From NCBI GenBank assembly GCA_964615935.1, contig CAZTTG010000015.1, forward strand, positions 15,602-79,601: DNA of 64,000 nt. The letters are read 5' to 3'. Shown one piece after another: positions 8,829 to 17,943 of the stretch. The position numbers and the translations under genes are program-made. The stretch is from CAZTTG01 sp964615935 (lineage in GTDB: Bacteria > Planctomycetota > UBA1135 > GCA-002686595). Position 1 is the stretch's first letter, and the number at the start of each line of letters is the position of its first letter. The notes below the pieces were generated by a model, which saw only the letters and a program-made list of their open reading frames with translations, searched no databases and was not told where the DNA came from.

Positions 8829-9074
8829 TCATGCCACCTTGGCCTCGATGTAGGAGGTCAGGCGGTTCACCGAGTCGAAGTGCTCGGGAACGATCTCGGT
8901 GTCGGCGACCTCCACCTCGAAGGCCTCCTCCAGGAACTGGGTCAGCTCCAGGATGCCGGTCGAGTCCACCACCCCATCCTCCACCAGCGAGGCCTCGTCG
9001 GACAGGGGGAAGCCCTCCGTGCTGAGCAGGAAGTTCTCGGCCAGGAAGTTGCGGATCCTCTGGCGTACGTCCAT
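8829..9074 (-). CDS. Acyl carrier protein
   Basis: 81 residues, acidic, all helical in look. GVVDSTGILEL places Ser38 in the DS[LMT] site that takes 4'-phosphopantetheine; DST is usual in specialised ACPs, whereas fatty-acid AcpP has DSL. The start ATG lies only three bases after the stop of the upstream SGNH gene and the ribosome-binding site GGAGG is inside that gene's end, so the two are co-translated. With an acyl-CoA/ACP ligase and a beta-helix acyltransferase nearby it probably carries an acyl or aminoacyl group for the cluster's product. Exosortase-associated polysaccharide loci contain the same trio of ACP, AMP-forming ligase and amidotransferase. Confidence 0.88.
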   Translation of the reverse strand: MDVRQRIRNFLAENFLLSTEGFPLSDEASLVEDGVVDSTGILELTQFLEEAFEVEVADTEIVPEHFDSVNRLTSYIEAKVA

Positions 9075-9077
9075 TCG

Positions 9078-9983
9078 CTAGTCCTCCGGATCGCAGACCG
9101 ATGGGTGGGGCTCGGGCCGGCGATCCCGATGGGGGGCTCGCTCGAGCTCGTCGGGGGCGAGCCCCGCCCGCCTCACCGCCCGATCGAGGAAGGGGAGAAA
9201 GGCCTCGGTGGCCCGCCGGTTTCCCTCCGAGCTGGGGTGGCTGTCGCCGCCGCGGCGCCCGGTCGGGTAGTGCGAGAAGTCGGAGAGCCCGTGCCCGGTG
9301 AGCAGGTCGTAGAGGTCGAAGACAGCCGCGTTGTCGCCCGGGTAGGAGCTCAGCCAGCCGCCCTCGGGGTCCTTCAGCCAGTCGTTGAGCTCGCGCGCCA
9401 GGGGTCCCGACGCGGCCACGGTGGGCCGGCCCAGGAGGCGCTGCACCAGGGACTTGGCGAGCGGCGTCATCCGGCGCGCCAGGGGGGGCGCGCTCACGGC
9501 CACGAAGAGCGCGGCGGGATGGGCGGCGAAGGCCGGCAGCAGGGCGCGGTAGGCGGCCTTGGCGTTCTCGAGCGTCCGGGCCTCCCCTTCGGGATCCCCG
9601 GGCGCCTCGCCCCGTCCGACCAGGAGGTTGTTGGGGAAGCAGGACTTGAAGACGACGACGTCGTTGCGGCGCGAGTCGCCATGGCGGCGGTCCTGGTGGT
9701 CGCAGGTGAGGACCTCCTCCATGCGGTCGCCGAAGAGGCCGGGCCAGTCGCGGATGTCGGTCCTCTCGCCCACCCGGCTCCCGTAGGAGGCCTCGTGCAC
9801 CTCGAAGCCGGCCTCCCGGAGGCTCTGCCGCAGGCCCCCTCCGTTGCGGGCGCTCTGGTAGATGCAGTCGGCATGGAGATCGGGACCGACCGGGGCCAGC
9901 CACTGCCCCCCGCAGGAGTGGTGGATGAAGAGCAGGCGGAGCGCCCGCGCTCTCTCGCTCAGGCTGGCGTCTTCGGGTTCCAT
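9078..9983 (-). CDS. SGNH-like hydrolase without signal peptide (paralogue 2)
   Basis: 301 residues. It shares with the 4620-5582 protein the blocks LFIHHSCGG, NGGGLRQSL, HEASYGSRVG, FKSCFPNNL, GEAPGDPEG and DFSHYPTG..GGDSHPSSEGN. Ser of HHS and the Asp-x-x-His-like DSH are the presumed catalytic residues. Unlike the paralogue it has no N-terminal hydrophobic segment, so it should act in the cytoplasm. The C-terminal 30 residues are a charged, low-complexity tail rich in Arg, Pro and Glu. Its gene ends just before the ACP gene and begins 10 bases after the acyltransferase gene; the four genes are evidently one transcription unit. Possibly it releases or transfers the ACP-bound group (inference). 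Confidence 0.72.
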   Translation of the reverse strand: MEPEDASLSERARALRLLFIHHSCGGQWLAPVGPDLHADCIYQSARNGGGLRQSLREAGFEVHEASYGSRVGERTDIRDWPGLFGDRMEEVLTCDHQDRRHGDSRRNDVVVFKSCFPNNLLVGRGEAPGDPEGEARTLENAKAAYRALLPAFAAHPAALFVAVSAPPLARRMTPLAKSLVQRLLGRPTVAASGPLARELNDWLKDPEGGWLSSYPGDNAAVFDLYDLLTGHGLSDFSHYPTGRRGGDSHPSSEGNRRATEAFLPFLDRAVRRAGLAPDELERAPHRDRRPEPHPSVCDPED

Positions 9984-9993
9984 GTCCTTCGGC

Positions 9994-10698
9994 TCAGGCG
10001 CTCTGGTACCACGAGGGGGTGGGCTCCCCCTCCTCGGGGAGCGCCATCGCCATGAGGCGATCGTGCGCCTCCAGCGCCATGGCGGGCATCGCCTCGGGAT
10101 CCGCGTTGACGTAGAAGGGATCGCTGCTAGGGATGCCCCGCATGAAGACGACCCCGTCCTCCTTCACGGCCCGGACCAGGTCCTCCTCGGTGCGGGCGCC
10201 GCTCTCGAACTCCTCCGTGGTGTAGACCCGCCGGGTCCGGGCCATCTTCCCGTACCGCTTCAGCAGGTCGGCGTGCTTGCAGTAGGGCCTCGCCGGGTTG
10301 CCGGCGGCCACCACGCCTTCCCCCAGATCGCGGTTGACCATCGAGCCGGCGGCGATGACCGCCCGCGGGCCGAGGGTGACTCCCGGCAGGATCTGGGCCC
10401 GCTCGCCGATGAAGGTCCCCTCCAGGATCCGGACCGGCGCGATGCGGGTCATCCCCAGCTCGCCGAAGGTGGTGGCGTCGTGCGCCAGGATGCGCACGCC
10501 CCGGGAGATGCGGCAGCCGTCTCCGATCTCGATCAGGTAGGGGTAGGTGAAGTCGAAGCCCACCCCCTGCATGATGTACACGTTCCGGCCGACCCTCAGC
10601 CCGCGCCGCATGAGCTTGGCCAGGCGGAGCCGGTCCACCTTGTACTCGAGGTGCGAGAAGAGCGCACCCAGGGGCTCGAACAGTCGTCGGAGGGGCAT
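9994..10698 (-). CDS. Left-handed beta-helix acyltransferase
   Basis: 234 residues from the ATG at 10698 (MPLRRLFEPLG); a GTG at 10758 would add 20 Arg/Pro-rich residues and is less convincing. Hexapeptide-type repeats run through residues ~45-165: VGRNVYIMQGVGFDFTYPYLIEIGDGCRISRGVRILAHD, VRILEGTFIGERAQILPGVTLGPRAVIAAGSMV, ending GNPARPYCKHAD, a hallmark of the WbbJ/maltose-O-acetyltransferase group. The His in LAHD is the likely general base. The C-terminal ~70 residues (MALEAHDRLMAM...) form an extension not typical of the family. Likely transfers an acetyl or ACP-bound acyl group to a sugar or precursor in the cluster's pathway. Confidence 0.8.
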   Translation of the reverse strand: MPLRRLFEPLGALFSHLEYKVDRLRLAKLMRRGLRVGRNVYIMQGVGFDFTYPYLIEIGDGCRISRGVRILAHDATTFGELGMTRIAPVRILEGTFIGERAQILPGVTLGPRAVIAAGSMVNRDLGEGVVAAGNPARPYCKHADLLKRYGKMARTRRVYTTEEFESGARTEEDLVRAVKEDGVVFMRGIPSSDPFYVNADPEAMPAMALEAHDRLMAMALPEEGEPTPSWYQSA

Positions 10699-10986
10699 CT
10701 CTGGAGGGAAGAGTCGGTCGGCGGAGCCAGCTCGGGGGCGGTCGGCCGGTCGGGGCACGAAGGCGCGGCGCGGCTTCCCTGGGGGGGTGTCGGCCGCTGG
10801 CCGGTCCCGGCGCTCGAGGGCCTTGCGCTGGGGTAGTCGTACGGGCGGATCGGCTCGCGCGGGCGGAAGCTTGAGGTCTCTCCCGCCGGTGGGACGGGAG
10901 TCCAGTGCACGGGATGGGACAGCGAGGGGCCCGCCCGGCGGGATCGTGCGCGGCCTCTCCCGCGCCGGCTCACCCCCGGCGCTCCC

Positions 10987-12588
10987 TCACGCCACCCGCT
11001 GGCCCTCCTGGGCCTGCCGCCTGAGCTCCTCCTTGAGGATCTTGCCGGCCTCGTTCCGCGGCAGGGACCGGCAGATCTCCACGCTCCGCGGAACCTGATA
11101 GGCCGGGAGCCGCTCCTTGCACGCGCGCAGGATCTCCCGCTCCCCGATCCCGCCTCCATCGACCGGAACGACGAAGGCGCAGATGGCCTCCCCCGCGATC
11201 TCGTCCTCCACCCCGACCACGGCGCACTCGAGGACCGAGTCCTCCTCCAGGATCGCCTCCTCGATCTCACCCGCGCTGATCCGGTGCGCGTTGCAGTTGA
11301 TGATGTCCCGCTTGCGGCCGACGATGTAGATGAAGCCGGCCTCGTCGACCCGCGCCAGGTCCCCGGTGTGCAGCCCCTCCGCGTCCAGCACCGCCCGCGT
11401 GGCCTCGGGGCACCCCCAGTAGCCCGCCATGACGTTCGGCCCGGTGGCCACGATCTCCCCCACCTCCTCCGGCCGGACCCGCTCCCCGTCCGGGCCGAGG
11501 ACCCTCAGCTCGACCCCCGGGATCCCCTTGCCGATGGACCCGATCCTCTCGTCCAGGAGCTCCGGGGGCAGACAGGAGAGGCGGGCGGACGCCTCGGTCT
11601 GCCCGTACATGACGAAGACCCTCGTCCGCGGCAGGGCCTCGCGGAGCTCGCGAATGAGGGCCGGGACCATGGCGCCCCCGGCCTGGGTCACGTAGCGCAG
11701 ATGCTCCAGGGAGCGCTCCCGCAGGCTGGAGCGCCGCAGGAGGATGGCGAAGGTGGAGGGCACGCCGGCGAAGCCGGTGACGCGCTCCTCCTCCATCCGC
11801 TCCAGGACCCGGTTGGGGTAGGTGAACTGGTTCTCGATCACCAAGCTCGCCCCGACCCGGAAGTGGGTGTGGATCAGGGAGGCCCCGTAGCAGTAGAAGA
11901 AGGGCAGGACGACCATCATCCGGTCGTCCGGGCGCAGGTCCAGACAGCTCGCGATGGACTCGGTGTTCGCGACGATGTTCGCGTGGCGGAGCATCACCCC
12001 CTTGGGCCGGCCGGTGGAACCCGAGGTGTAGGCCAGACAGGCGAGATCCCGGGGGGAGACCTCCCGCTCCGGGCGCTCGGGGGATTCCTCCTCCAGGACG
12101 CCGTCGAGGGACCGCAGGAAGCCGGCGTCCCTCCGGCGCAGCTTGCCGAGCCGTGAGACGTCCCCGGCGGCGAAGAGCACCCTCAGCGCGGGCGCCTCGG
12201 AGAGGACCCGCAGGCGCTCGGGCTTCGCCCGCCCCTCGAGGAGCAGGGCGCTGACCCCGGCGTCCCTCAGGACGTGGCCCAGGTGCGCGGGCGTGGCGGC
12301 GGTGTTGATGGGGACCGCGACCCCCCCCATCTTGGCGATGGCGAAGTAGCCGCTCGCGAAGCGCGCGCCGTTGGGCATGAGGATGCCGACGCGCTCGCCG
12401 CGGCCCACCCCAGCCCTCAGGAGCGCGTGGGCGATCCGGTTCGCGCCCTCGTCGAGGTCGCGATACGAGCTGTGCCCGCCGCCGCAGACCAGGGCCTGCC
12501 GCTCGGGCCAGGCGCGGGCCGCGTTCTCCAGCAGATGGTGGAGCAGCCGGGGGGGGGCCGCTCCGTTCTTCGCTCGCTCCGGGTGCAT
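10987..12588 (-). CDS. AMP-forming acyl-CoA/ACP ligase
   Basis: 533 residues from the ATG at 12588 (MHPERAKNG); the open frame extends 35 codons upstream but that part is low-complexity. Adenylation core motifs are all present: YTSGSTGRPKG (187-197, phosphate loop), YGQTEAS, TGDLARVDEAGFIYIVGRKRD, AHRISAGEIEEAI and the C-terminal catalytic lysine in NEAGKILKEEL. The family activates a carboxylic acid as acyl-AMP and passes it to CoA or an ACP; the ACP at 8829-9074 is the obvious acceptor. It is the first gene of the left-reading cluster. After its stop the 288-base gap (10699-10986) holds a hairpin CTCCCG..CGGGAG at 10880-10900 and no gene that I can support. Confidence 0.88.
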   Translation of the reverse strand: MHPERAKNGAAPPRLLHHLLENAARAWPERQALVCGGGHSSYRDLDEGANRIAHALLRAGVGRGERVGILMPNGARFASGYFAIAKMGGVAVPINTAATPAHLGHVLRDAGVSALLLEGRAKPERLRVLSEAPALRVLFAAGDVSRLGKLRRRDAGFLRSLDGVLEEESPERPEREVSPRDLACLAYTSGSTGRPKGVMLRHANIVANTESIASCLDLRPDDRMMVVLPFFYCYGASLIHTHFRVGASLVIENQFTYPNRVLERMEEERVTGFAGVPSTFAILLRRSSLRERSLEHLRYVTQAGGAMVPALIRELREALPRTRVFVMYGQTEASARLSCLPPELLDERIGSIGKGIPGVELRVLGPDGERVRPEEVGEIVATGPNVMAGYWGCPEATRAVLDAEGLHTGDLARVDEAGFIYIVGRKRDIINCNAHRISAGEIEEAILEEDSVLECAVVGVEDEIAGEAICAFVVPVDGGGIGEREILRACKERLPAYQVPRSVEICRSLPRNEAGKILKEELRRQAQEGQRVA

Positions 12589-12868
12589 TCCGCTCGCTCC
12601 CGGGGATCCGGCCCGCTCCGGCGGAGGAGCCGATCCCCTCGGGGGACCGAGGCTCTGGAATCGGCTGCGGGCGGTCCGCGTCTTGTGGCGCAACCCGTCT
12701 TCCGGGGATTCCCCGCTCGGGGCGAGCCGCGGGGGGTGGCGGAGCGCCCCGCGCGCCCCCTCCGGCGACGGGCACAGCTACGCGGTACGCAATGCTCCAA
12801 CTCCCCCCCCATAAAGGGGTTGCGTCGAGCATCCTCGCTCGGATCGCAGGGCGCCGCCTCGACCGTGG
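12589..12868. other. 280-base gap between trxB end and acyl-CoA ligase start
   Basis: No gene is visible. It contains long G/C homopolymers (eight C at 12803-12810, a run of G near 12551) and a small hairpin, CCCC-ATAAA-GGGG, at 12807-12819 that could mark the end of the trxB transcript although no U-rich tail follows. The promoter of the ligase operon must lie here, but I cannot point to convincing -35/-10 or -24/-12 elements. Confidence 0.35.
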
Positions 12869-13804
12869 CTAGCCCTCGGTCGCCTCCAGCCAGCGCTCGC
12901 AGTCGATGGCCGCCATGCAGCCCGCGCCCGCGGCGGTCACGGCTTGGCGGTAGGTGCGGTCGGCGACGTCCCCGGCCGCGAACACCCCCTCAACCGAGGT
13001 GTGCGTGCCCCGGCTCACCGGGATGTAGCCCTGCTCGTCGAGCTCGAGCTGGCCCTCGAAGACCTTCGAGTTGGGCCGGTGGCCGATGGCGACGAAGAGC
13101 CCGTCGGTCTCGGCCCGGGCCCGCTCGTCGCTGCGGGTGTCCCGCAGCTCCACCGCGCACACCTTGCCGTCCTCCCCGGCGAAGACCTCCTCCACGGTGC
13201 GGTTGAGCAACCACTCGATCTTGGGGTTCTTCTGCGCCCGCTCGATCATGATCTTGGAGGCGCGCAGGCCCTCGCGGCGGTGCACGATGGTCACCTTGGA
13301 GGCGAAGCGGGTCAGGAAGCCGGCCTCCTCCAGGGCGGCGTCCCCGGCGCCCACCACCATCACCTCCTTGTCCTTGAAGAAGGCCCCGTCGCAGGTGGCG
13401 CAGGCCGATACGCCGTGCCCCATCAGGCGCGACTCGCTCTCTAGGCCCAGGAGGCTCGCGCTGGCGCCGGTGGCGATGATCACCGCCTTGGAGCGGAACT
13501 CGCCGAAGTCGGTCCGGATGGTGAAGGGCCGGCTGGAGAAGTCCACGCCGGTCACCTGCTCGAAGCGGATCTCGGTCTCGAAGCGCTCGGCCTGCTTCTT
13601 CAGGTCGGCCATCATCTCGGGCCCCATCACCCCCTCCGGATAGCCGGGGAAGTTCTCGACCTCGGTGGTGATGGTGAGCTGGCCGCCGGGCTGCAGGCCC
13701 TCGAAGAGGAGCGGCTGCAGGTTGGCCCGGGCGGTGTAGATGGCCGCCGTGTAGCCGGCGGGGCCGGATCCGATGATGATGACGTTGTTGACTTCGTCGC
13801 TCAT
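12869..13804 (-). CDS. trxB: Thioredoxin reductase
   Basis: 311 residues, the usual size of bacterial low-molecular-weight thioredoxin reductase. FAD site IIIGSGPAGYTAAIYTARA near the N-terminus; active-site disulfide CATC in SACATCDGAFF; NADPH site VVGAGDAALEEAGFLTRFASKV; C-terminal FAD motif GVFAAGDVADRTYRQAVTAAGAGCMAA. It reduces thioredoxin with NADPH in the cytoplasm. The ATG at 13804 (MSDEVNN) is the first good start. It diverges from the IMPase-like gene across a 165-base gap. Confidence 0.95.
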   Translation of the reverse strand: MSDEVNNVIIIGSGPAGYTAAIYTARANLQPLLFEGLQPGGQLTITTEVENFPGYPEGVMGPEMMADLKKQAERFETEIRFEQVTGVDFSSRPFTIRTDFGEFRSKAVIIATGASASLLGLESESRLMGHGVSACATCDGAFFKDKEVMVVGAGDAALEEAGFLTRFASKVTIVHRREGLRASKIMIERAQKNPKIEWLLNRTVEEVFAGEDGKVCAVELRDTRSDERARAETDGLFVAIGHRPNSKVFEGQLELDEQGYIPVSRGTHTSVEGVFAAGDVADRTYRQAVTAAGAGCMAAIDCERWLEATEG

Positions 13805-13969
13805 GGCGCGGGGAGACGGGCTGAGGAGTGGTGAACCGGGAGGCCCCCGGGGGGGGGCGAAACGCCCCATGGTAGGCGGCCGGGGCCGGGGAACAAGATC
13901 CGCCTCGGGGATGCCCGCCGGGGCGGGGAAGCGTATCTTGCGGCTCCCGCCCCCGGCGGGCCGCCGACC

Positions 13970-15007
13970 GTGGATACCGACTCGATCGAGCACTGGCGCC
14001 CCCTCCTGTGGGAGCTCTGCGATCGCCTGCGCGAGGGCGCGCGCGCGGCCATGGCGCGGGCGCTGATGCGGGGCGATCTGGGCGAGCTCTCGCGGCCGGT
14101 GGGCGCCGGAGCCGGGGACGTGACCTTCGGGCTCGACGAGATCACCGAGGAGCTGGTGGACACCTGGCTCGAGGAGGTGGCGCGCCGGCAGCCCCTCTCG
14201 CTCCTGACCGAGGATCGAGGCTGGAGGCACGCGGGCCCCGGGACCGGGGGGCCGACGGAGCTCCCGGGCTTCGACCACGGCGGCCCGCGCATCGCCGTCG
14301 ATCCCGTGGACGGCACGCGCAACCTGATGAACGACCTGCGCTCGGCCTGGACCACGGTGGCCCTCGCCGGGCCCGGCCCCGACCCGCCCCGGCTCTCGGA
14401 CGTCGAGCTGGGGATCGTGGGCGAGATCCCCACCTCGCGCGCGGCCCTCTACCAGAGGGTCGCCGCCCGGCGGGGAGGCCCCTGCGAGTCGGAGCTGCGC
14501 GGGCTGGTCGGCGACCGCCCGCACCGCCGGGATCACCTCCAGACCGGTGAGGACGACCGCCCCGACTCGGGCTACTTCCCCTTCTTCCGCTTCGCGCCCG
14601 ACCTGCGCCCGCTCCTGGCCGAGCTGGAGGCGGACTTCTTCGCGCGCCTGGCCGCGCGCGAGGGGGCGGCGGTGGAGCACTGCTTCGACGATCAGTACAT
14701 CACCAACGCCGGGCAGCTGGTCCTGCTCGCGCAGGGCACCTACCGCATGATCGCCGACCTGCGCGGGGAGGCGGGCAGGATCGCCGGCTGCGCGACGATC
14801 ACCTCCAAGCCCTACGACCTGGCCGGCGCGGTGGTCTGCGCCCGCGCCGCGGGCTGCGTGCTGACCGATCCCGACGGCGGCGAGCTCGACTTCCCCCTCG
14901 ACGCGACGACGCCGGTGACCTTCGTGGGCTGGGTCAACCCGCCGACGCGCGCCCGCCTCGAGCCCCACCTGCAGGCGGCCCTGGGGGCCCTCCGCGAGTC
15001 GAGCTGA
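13970..15007 (+). CDS. Inositol-monophosphatase-family protein
   Basis: 345 residues from a GTG at 13970. IAVDPVDGTRNLM is the metal-binding DPxDGT motif of the FIG/IMPase superfamily, and KPYDLAGAVVCARAAGCVLTDPDGG corresponds to the C-terminal WD-x-AAG motif. The usual GEE motif is replaced by TEDRG, so one metal ligand differs but an acidic pair is kept. Known members dephosphorylate inositol phosphates, fructose-1,6-bisphosphate, 3'-phosphoadenosine phosphates or other small sugar phosphates; the substrate cannot be told here. The insertion around residues 165-190 is rich in Arg and Asp and unusual for the family. It stands alone, diverging from trxB. Confidence 0.75.
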   Translation: MDTDSIEHWRPLLWELCDRLREGARAAMARALMRGDLGELSRPVGAGAGDVTFGLDEITEELVDTWLEEVARRQPLSLLTEDRGWRHAGPGTGGPTELPGFDHGGPRIAVDPVDGTRNLMNDLRSAWTTVALAGPGPDPPRLSDVELGIVGEIPTSRAALYQRVAARRGGPCESELRGLVGDRPHRRDHLQTGEDDRPDSGYFPFFRFAPDLRPLLAELEADFFARLAAREGAAVEHCFDDQYITNAGQLVLLAQGTYRMIADLRGEAGRIAGCATITSKPYDLAGAVVCARAAGCVLTDPDGGELDFPLDATTPVTFVGWVNPPTRARLEPHLQAALGALRESS

Positions 15008-15223
15008 CCCGCCTCCCGCATCCGGAACCCGGTTTCCCTCCCCCCCGGCCCGGTCCCGCTGGTACCGTGGGCGCCCCACCGGCAGGAGCGCGCCGCGTCG
15101 CTCGCGCATCCGCGGATCGACTTCCCCGGGGGCTCGGATCGCCGTTCGGCAGGACGCCCATCCGAGCCCGTTCCGACGCGGCCGCGCGCCAGCAGGAAGC
15201 CGGTGGATGAGGAGAGATCCAGC

Positions 15224-17935
15224 ATGGCAGACGACGACGCGAGCCGCGAGCTCCGGGCCGGAGCCGAGGAGGTCCTCGCGGGCATCCTGTGCCGGGGCGG
15301 ACAGGACCGCGAGGCGGCCCTCGAGGAGGCCTGCCGAGCCCACCCCGCCCTGGAGGGCGAGCTCCGGCGGATGCACCGGGAGTGGCTCGAGGTGGCCGGG
15401 GTGTTCGAGCGGATGCGCCGGGAACCCTCCTCCTGCGGGCCGCCGACGAGCCGAACCGGTCCCGCCGGGGATGCGGGAGCGGGCGAGGGTCGGAGGGAGC
15501 CGTCGGATGAGCCCTCGACCGGCTCGGGGCTCTTGCGGCGCCTGCGGACGCGCGCGCCCGCCTCCGCCCGCTACCGGATCCGCGGCGAGGTGGCCGCGGG
15601 GGGGATGGGGGTCATCCTCGAGGCCTGGGACGAGGACTTGCGGCGCACACTGGCCATGAAGGTGATCCGCGGCCTGCCCGCCGACCGCGGCGAGACCCGG
15701 GCCGCGCGCGACGGCGCGAGGCTGACCAGCCGCTTCCTCGAGGAGGCCCAGGTCACCGGCCAGCTCGAGCACCCCGGGATCGTCCCGGTCCACGAGCTGG
15801 GCACCGATCCGCGGGGCCAGGTGTACTTCACCATGCCCCTGGTCCGCGGCCGGGACCTGAAGGACATCATCCGCCTCGTCCACCGCGGGGATCCGGAGTG
15901 GAGCCTGCCCCACGCCCTGGGTGTGGTGCTCAAGGTGTGCGAGGCCATGGCCTACGCCCACTCCAAGGGCGTGCTGCACCGGGACCTGAAGCCGGCCAAC
16001 ATCCGCGTGGGCCGCTTCGGCGAGACCTACGTGATGGACTGGGGGCTGGCCCGCGTGCAGGGCCGCGAGGACGCCCACGACATCCGGCTGCGCCAGGACG
16101 GCGCCCCCCCGCCTTCCTTCGTCGCCACCGATCGCAGCGAGGGCAAGCAGGAGACCCCCGATTCGCCCCTGGTGACCATGGACGGCGACGTGGTGGGCAC
16201 GCCCTCGTACATGTCGCCCGAGCAGGCCCGGGGCCGCGTCGACGAGCTCGGGCCACGGTCCGAGGTCTACGCGGTGGGCGCCCTCCTCTACCACCTGCTG
16301 GCGGGGCATCCCCCCTATGTGGAGCGGGGAGCTCGAGTCTCGCCGCGCACGGTGCTGGCGATGCTCCTGCAGGCTCCGCCCCGGCCTCTACTGGAGGTCG
16401 CTCCCGACACCCCCCCGGGGTTGGCGGCGATCTGCGAGAAGGCCATGCGCCGCGACCCCCTCGAGCGCTACGCCGACATGCTGGCCCTGGCTCGGGACGT
16501 CGAGGCCTGGCTCGGACGGCGGCGGGTGACCGCCCGGCCGGCGTCGATCCGCTACGCGCTGCGGCTCGCCTGGCAGCGGCACCGGGCCGTGTTCCGTACG
16601 GCCGCGGTCGCCGTCGCGGTGCTGGTGCTCAGCACGGCGGCCTTCCTGCTGCACCTCGCCGGGGTGGCCGCGTCCGAGAGCTCGGCCCGGCAGGAGGCCG
16701 AGGACGCACTGGCGGACAACGAGCGCCTGCTGCACGTCCTCTCGGTGCGCCACCTGATCGGGCGCGCGGACGAGCTCCTCCCCGCGCTTCCCCGGCTGGT
16801 GCCCGAGCTGGAGGAGTGGCTGGGCCGGGTGGACGCACTGCTCGCCCGGCGCGCGCACTACGAGGGGCTCCTGCGCGATGGCGCGGCGAGCGCCGAGCTG
16901 GCCGGGCTGGTGGCGGACCTCGCGCACCTCTCCGAGCTGCGGCCCAGGGTCGCCTCGCGCCTGGAGGTGGCCCGCGGCCTGCCCGAGCGCAGCATCGAGC
17001 GGGAGCGCCTCGCGTGGGAGGAGGCCATCGACTACGTCGCCGAGGAGGAGGTCTACGGTTTCGAGCTCTCCGAGCAGCTCGGGCTGGTGCCGCTGGGGCC
17101 GGATCCCGACTCGGGCCTGTACGAGTTCTGGCACCTCCTCTCGGGCGAGTGCCCGAACTTCGCGGAGGCCGGCCAAGGGGGCTACCGCCTCGAGGAGCCA
17201 TCGGGGATCGTCCTGGTCCTGCTCCCCGGAGGCCGGTTCCGGATGGGCTCGACCGCAGCCGAGCCCGGTCGGGTGGCGGCCAACGAGGCGCCCCGAGAGG
17301 TGGTGCTCGAGCCCTTCTTCATCGGCAAGTACGAGGTCACCCAGGGGCAGTGGACCCGCACCTCGGGCCAGAACCCGGCCTTCGTACGCGCCGGCGACCG
17401 GCTGAACCCGCGGATCGCGGTGCTCCAGCCCGACCAGGAGATCACCGCCCTGCACCCGGTCGAGAACGTGAGCTGGGAGCATTGCGCGCAGTTCGCCTCC
17501 CGCCTCGACCTGGAGCTGCCCACCGAGGCTCAGTGGGAGTACGCCTGCCGGGCGGGGCGGGGCACGGCCTGGCACTGGGGCGACGATCCCGCGGCGCTGC
17601 GCGAGCGGGAGAACCTGGTCGATCAGAGCGCCCGGGTGCTCACCTTCAGCGAGCTCCTCGCCTGGAACGACGGCTTCGCCTACCACGCGCCCGTGGGCAG
17701 CTTCGCCGCCAATGGCTTCGGGCTCTGCGACATGCACGGCAACGTGGCCGAGTGGTGCTCGGACTGGTCGGAGCGCCCGCCCGATCCCCCCGATGGCCGG
17801 CGGCGGCGCAACTTCCGCGGCGGGAGCTGGTACCAGCCCCCGCGATACTCCCGCAGCGCCTTCCGCCAGGCGGGCGTGCCGCGGGCCCTGAACTCGGCCC
17901 GCGGCCTGCGCGTGGCGCGCCGCGTCATTCCGTAG
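15224..17935 (+). CDS. Membrane Ser/Thr kinase fused to FGE/SUMF1-like domain
   Basis: 903 residues. ATG at 15224 follows GAGGAGAG with good spacing; a GTG at 15203 is the alternative. The N-terminal ~110 residues are a short helical region. Kinase domain ~117-430: GEVAAGGMG (121-129), Lys146, HRDLKPAN (252-259), DWG (272-274) in place of DFG, TPSYMSPEQA. A transmembrane helix lies at ~459-479, followed by an extracytoplasmic helical part and a formylglycine-generating-enzyme-like domain from ~660 (GGRFRMGST, FFIGKYEVTQGQW, LPTEAQWEYACRAG, MHGNVAEWCSDW, FRGGSWY). The catalytic Cys pair that follows GGSW in true FGE is absent, so the domain probably binds a ligand rather than oxidises cysteine. 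Role: transmembrane signalling. A PASTA-domain gene ends eight bases beyond it on the other strand. Confidence 0.9.
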   Translation: MADDDASRELRAGAEEVLAGILCRGGQDREAALEEACRAHPALEGELRRMHREWLEVAGVFERMRREPSSCGPPTSRTGPAGDAGAGEGRREPSDEPSTGSGLLRRLRTRAPASARYRIRGEVAAGGMGVILEAWDEDLRRTLAMKVIRGLPADRGETRAARDGARLTSRFLEEAQVTGQLEHPGIVPVHELGTDPRGQVYFTMPLVRGRDLKDIIRLVHRGDPEWSLPHALGVVLKVCEAMAYAHSKGVLHRDLKPANIRVGRFGETYVMDWGLARVQGREDAHDIRLRQDGAPPPSFVATDRSEGKQETPDSPLVTMDGDVVGTPSYMSPEQARGRVDELGPRSEVYAVGALLYHLLAGHPPYVERGARVSPRTVLAMLLQAPPRPLLEVAPDTPPGLAAICEKAMRRDPLERYADMLALARDVEAWLGRRRVTARPASIRYALRLAWQRHRAVFRTAAVAVAVLVLSTAAFLLHLAGVAASESSARQEAEDALADNERLLHVLSVRHLIGRADELLPALPRLVPELEEWLGRVDALLARRAHYEGLLRDGAASAELAGLVADLAHLSELRPRVASRLEVARGLPERSIERERLAWEEAIDYVAEEEVYGFELSEQLGLVPLGPDPDSGLYEFWHLLSGECPNFAEAGQGGYRLEEPSGIVLVLLPGGRFRMGSTAAEPGRVAANEAPREVVLEPFFIGKYEVTQGQWTRTSGQNPAFVRAGDRLNPRIAVLQPDQEITALHPVENVSWEHCAQFASRLDLELPTEAQWEYACRAGRGTAWHWGDDPAALRERENLVDQSARVLTFSELLAWNDGFAYHAPVGSFAANGFGLCDMHGNVAEWCSDWSERPPDPPDGRRRRNFRGGSWYQPPRYSRSAFRQAGVPRALNSARGLRVARRVIP

Positions 17936-17943
17936 CGCCGGTC

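Noticed and set aside
16035..16050. DWG instead of DFG as sign of a dead kinase (15224-17935)
   Set aside because: The metal-binding Asp is kept along with the P-loop, Lys146 and HRD; aromatic replacement of Phe is common in kinases of this group.
13805..16309. N-terminal extension of thioredoxin reductase to 1146 residues
   Set aside because: The real start is MSDEVNN at 13804; the upstream part is antisense to the IMPase-like and kinase genes.
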